Shown here one piece after another: positions 5,733 to 7,467 of a DNA stretch of 7,467 nt; the first letter of the stretch is position 1; each line of letters opens with the position of its first letter. The position numbers and the translations under genes were made by a program. The DNA comes from Ardenticatenia bacterium (lineage in GTDB: Bacteria; Chloroflexota; Anaerolineae; Promineifilales; Promineifilaceae). Location of the stretch: the NCBI GenBank assembly GCA_014237545.1, contig JAACJX010000595.1, forward strand, positions 39,551 to 47,017, given 5' to 3'. The notes beneath the pieces are model-generated. The model was not told where the DNA came from and did no database searches. It saw nothing but the letters and a program-made list of their open reading frames with translations.

Positions 5733-7177
5733 CGGAGGCGTCCGGCCCCCGACAGTCGCCGGGCGAGGGCCGCACGGACGCCGGTCAGCGGCGGCTGAAC
5801 GGCTCGCAGCGTGTCGGGCCACAGCGGCTTGGTGAGCACGGGCTTGAGGTGGCTGAACCGCTGGATCGAATGGCGGCCGTGGTAGGCGCCCATGCCGCTC
5901 GGCCCCACACCGCCGAACGGGAGCGACGAGGTGCCCGCGTGCAGGAGGCCGATACCCTCACCGATCGCGCCCGAGGAGGTGCGTTCGACGAACAGGCGCC
6001 GCGTGGCGGCCGAGGCGCTGAACACGTACAGGGCCAGCGGCTTGTCGCGCGCGGTGATGTGGGCGACGGCCTCCTCAGGAGACCCGACGGCGACCACGGG
6101 CAGCACCGGCCCGAAGATCTCGTCGGTGGCCAGCGGTCCGGAAGCCGAGGCGGACAGGTGCACGATGGTTGGCCCCAGGTAGCGGGTGGCGGCGTGACGG
6201 GCGCCGCCGTAGGCGACCTCGACCCCATCGAGCGAACGCACGAGCCGCTCCCAGTGCCGGTCGTTGACGATGCGCCCGAAGTCCGGCGAACCGGCGGGAT
6301 CGGTGCCCCACAGATCCTCGGCGGCCGCCGCCAGGGCGTCGGTCAGCGGCGCCACCCGCTCGGGAGTGGTGAGCACATAGTCGGGTGCGATGCAGGTCTG
6401 GCCCGCGTTGACCCACTTGGCCCACGCGATGCGGCGCGCCGCGGCAGCGAGCCGGGAGTCGTCGTCGAACCAGACCGGCGACTTGCCGCCGAGTTCCAGC
6501 GTCACAGGGGTGAGGTGCTGGGCCGCCGCCGTCATCACGACCCGCGCCACCGTGCCGCCACCGGTGTAGACGATGTGGTCGAAGCGTTCGGCGAGCAGCG
6601 CGGTGGTCTCGGCCACGCCACCTTCCACAATCCGCACGACGTCCTCATCGAGATAGCGCCCGAACAGCCGCGCGAGCGCCGCTGAGACGGCGGGGCTGAG
6701 CTCACTGGGTTTCGCGATCGCGGTGTTGCCGGCGGCCAGGACGCCGACCAGCGGGGCCAGGAGGAGCTGGACGGGGTAGTTCCACGGCGCGATCACCAGC
6801 ACGACCCCGAGGGGTTCGCTCACCAGGCGGGCGCGGGCCGGTTGCAGGGCGAGCGGCAGGCGGACCCCTCGGGTGCGTGTCCAGCGCGCCAGGTGGCGGA
6901 GGGTGTCGTCGATCTCCCGGCGGACAACGCCGATCTCCAGCAGCTGCGCCTCCGCGGCGCTGCGGCCCAGGTCCTCGGCGAGCGCCGCCTCCAGTTCGGG
7001 GCCGTTCTCATCCAGAAGCCGCCGCAGCGCGCGCAGCTGGGTGCGGCGCCAGGCCAGCGGTCGGGTGTCGCCCCGGTCGAACCGCGCGCGGGCGGCCGCC
7101 ACCAGGGCGGGGGCGTCGAGGGACGCGGCAGGGGGATCGTGGGGCGCGGTTGCCGCGCCGGCCAGGGGGGCAGTCAC
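5729..7177 (-). CDS. NAD(P)-dependent aldehyde dehydrogenase, class 3-like
   Basis: The enzyme oxidises an aldehyde to the carboxylate with NAD(P). The 482-residue protein has the full family motif set: APWNYPVQ (Asn133), [11 protein letters not shown] (Lys156), the YTGGGTVAR cofactor loop (204-212), and the general base Glu228 in LELGGKSP. The nucleophile Cys262 lies in NAGQTC, and DEIFGPVLP and [16 protein letters not shown] follow. The class 3 impression rests on the short overall length and the C-terminal part. The open frame extends to 7336, but this would run through the start of the divergent acetyltransferase. The GTG at 7177 begins [12 protein letters not shown], just before the first alignable helix, and has a -10-like element 7 nt upstream. 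Substrate unknown. It faces the hut genes and is not part of that operon. Confidence 0.93.
   Translation of the reverse strand: MTAPLAGAATAPHDPPAASLDAPALVAAARARFDRGDTRPLAWRRTQLRALRRLLDENGPELEAALAEDLGRSAAEAQLLEIGVVRREIDDTLRHLARWTRTRGVRLPLALQPARARLVSEPLGVVLVIAPWNYPVQLLLAPLVGVLAAGNTAIAKPSELSPAVSAALARLFGRYLDEDVVRIVEGGVAETTALLAERFDHIVYTGGGTVARVVMTAAAQHLTPVTLELGGKSPVWFDDDSRLAAAARRIAWAKWVNAGQTCIAPDYVLTTPERVAPLTDALAAAAEDLWGTDPAGSPDFGRIVNDRHWERLVRSLDGVEVAYGGARHAATRYLGPTIVHLSASASGPLATDEIFGPVLPVVAVGSPEEAVAHITARDKPLALYVFSASAATRRLFVERTSSGAIGEGIGLLHAGTSSLPFGGVGPSGMGAYHGRHSIQRFSHLKPVLTKPLWPDTLRAVQPPLTGVRAALARRLSGAGRLR
5737..5782. terminator. Possible stem-loop terminator after the convergent gene pair
   Basis: GGCGTCCG (5737-5744) pairs perfectly with CGGACGCC (5775-5782), and GCCC (5745-5748) can extend the stem with GGGC (5767-5770). 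It begins 4 bp after the transferase stop and lies inside the last codons of the opposing aldehyde dehydrogenase. There is no T tract, which is common for terminators in GC-rich Actinobacteria, but codon constraint in such GC-rich DNA could also produce the repeat. Confidence 0.35.
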
Positions 7178-7184
7178 GCCGTCG

Positions 7185-7190
7185 AGCTTA
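7185..7190 (-). promoter_or_regulatory. Candidate -10 element for a leaderless aldehyde dehydrogenase transcript
   Basis: On the minus strand TAAGCT fits the actinobacterial TANNNT -10 pattern and ends 7 nt before the GTG at 7177. No Shine-Dalgarno site precedes that codon. Together these suggest a transcript starting at or next to the start codon. No convincing -35 is visible. Confidence 0.4.
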
Positions 7191-7228
7191 CGTCGGCCGG
7201 GTTCTCGTCGCGGGACACCCGACAAGAG

Positions 7229-7234
7229 CACAAT
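7229..7234 (+). promoter_or_regulatory. Candidate -10 element for the acetyltransferase gene
   Basis: The region around 7229-7234 reads CACAAT, a weak -10 match, 6 nt before the ATG at 7241. There is no clear ribosome site, so this transcript may be leaderless too. The evidence is only spacing and a partial match. Confidence 0.25.
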
Positions 7235-7240
7235 GTGCGG

Positions 7241-7467
7241 ATGGACGAGACTGCTCCCCGCGTGGTCCCTCTCACGGCGGCGGACGCCGGCGAGGTCCTG
7301 ACCCTGCAGCGTGCGGCCTTCGTGGCCGAGGCGCAACTGTACGACGATCCGTTCCTGCCACCGCTCACCGAGACCCTCGAGGAGCTCCGCGCCGATCTGG
7401 CCGGGCCCGCGCTCGGGCTGCGCGACGGCACGCGGCTGATCGGCACGGTGCGGTGGCGACTGGAGGG
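7241..7467 (+). CDS. GNAT-type N-acetyltransferase, N-terminal part, runs off the window
   Basis: About 75 residues are visible. The start [20 protein letters not shown] is typical of the first strand and helix of GNAT acetyltransferases, which use acetyl-CoA to acetylate an amine. After a variable stretch ([20 protein letters not shown]) comes [17 protein letters not shown], matching strands 2 to 4. The acetyl-CoA binding motif (Q/RxxGxG/A) would lie downstream, outside the window, so substrate and exact family cannot be given. Start codon: ATG 7241 chosen; in-frame GTG 7235 is an equal alternative, adding two residues. It is divergent from the aldehyde dehydrogenase, with 63 bp between starts. 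Confidence 0.75.
   Translation, partial: MDETAPRVVPLTAADAGEVLTLQRAAFVAEAQLYDDPFLPPLTETLEELRADLAGPALGLRDGTRLIGTVRWRLE

Noticed and set aside
4907..6685. Long plus-strand open frame across the transferase and dehydrogenase genes
   Set aside because: It has low-complexity Arg/Gly/Pro composition and runs through two recognised genes in other frames.
7178..7336. N-terminal extension of the aldehyde dehydrogenase to an ATG at 7336
   Set aside because: The extra 53 residues do not resemble the family and would overlap the beginning of the divergent acetyltransferase gene.

Overview
The window looks like two unrelated bacterial sequences joined near position 2580. The left part (1 to about 2580) has moderate GC and clear Shine-Dalgarno sites at two of its four genes. 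It may come from a Chloroflexota-like bacterium, but that is only an impression from the proteins. The right part (about 2580 to 7467) is very GC-rich, uses GTG starts and GTGA overlaps, and carries a histidine-utilisation gene order typical of Actinobacteria. At the join a flavin-reductase gene loses its 3' end and an M20 peptidase gene loses its 5' end. The reading frame stays open by chance, giving a misleading 579-codon ORF from 2179 to 3918. An assembly or library chimera is the simplest explanation.

Left part: a likely gntR-aldolase operon runs on the minus strand. It encodes a GntR/HutC-type regulator with a UTRA domain (783-1508) and, downstream, a class II ketose-bisphosphate aldolase cut off by the window edge (1-725). 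Upstream of the regulator are three operator-like palindromes with centres exactly 22 bp apart (1519-1574). They match the HutC-subfamily pattern GT-N-TA-N-AC and overlap the candidate promoter, so autoregulation and control of the aldolase by a small sugar-type ligand is likely. Next comes a four-helix membrane protein of unknown function (1655-2062, minus). It is divergent from a flavin-reductase-like gene (from 2179, plus) whose 5' leader holds a strong hairpin.

Right part: the plus strand carries the C-terminal end of an M20 amidohydrolase (to 2803), hutF (2800-3918) and hutI (3915-5060), each joined by a 4-bp GTGA overlap. HutI makes formimidoylglutamate from imidazolonepropionate, and HutF deiminates this to formylglutamate. 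The M20 enzyme is the natural candidate for the last step to glutamate, since no HutG-type deformylase is visible. This HutF is unusually short and lacks most of the small beta domain at both ends. After 48 bp comes an Sfp-type phosphopantetheinyl transferase (5109-5732). It converges with a class 3-like aldehyde dehydrogenase (5729-7177, minus), and the two stop codons share one CTAG. A GNAT-type acetyltransferase starts divergently at 7241 and runs off the window.

I found no RNA gene, insertion sequence, CRISPR array or replication origin. The most interesting biology is the phased operator array, the compact HutF and the M20 enzyme in the hut operon. The most consequential observation for a user is the chimeric join.
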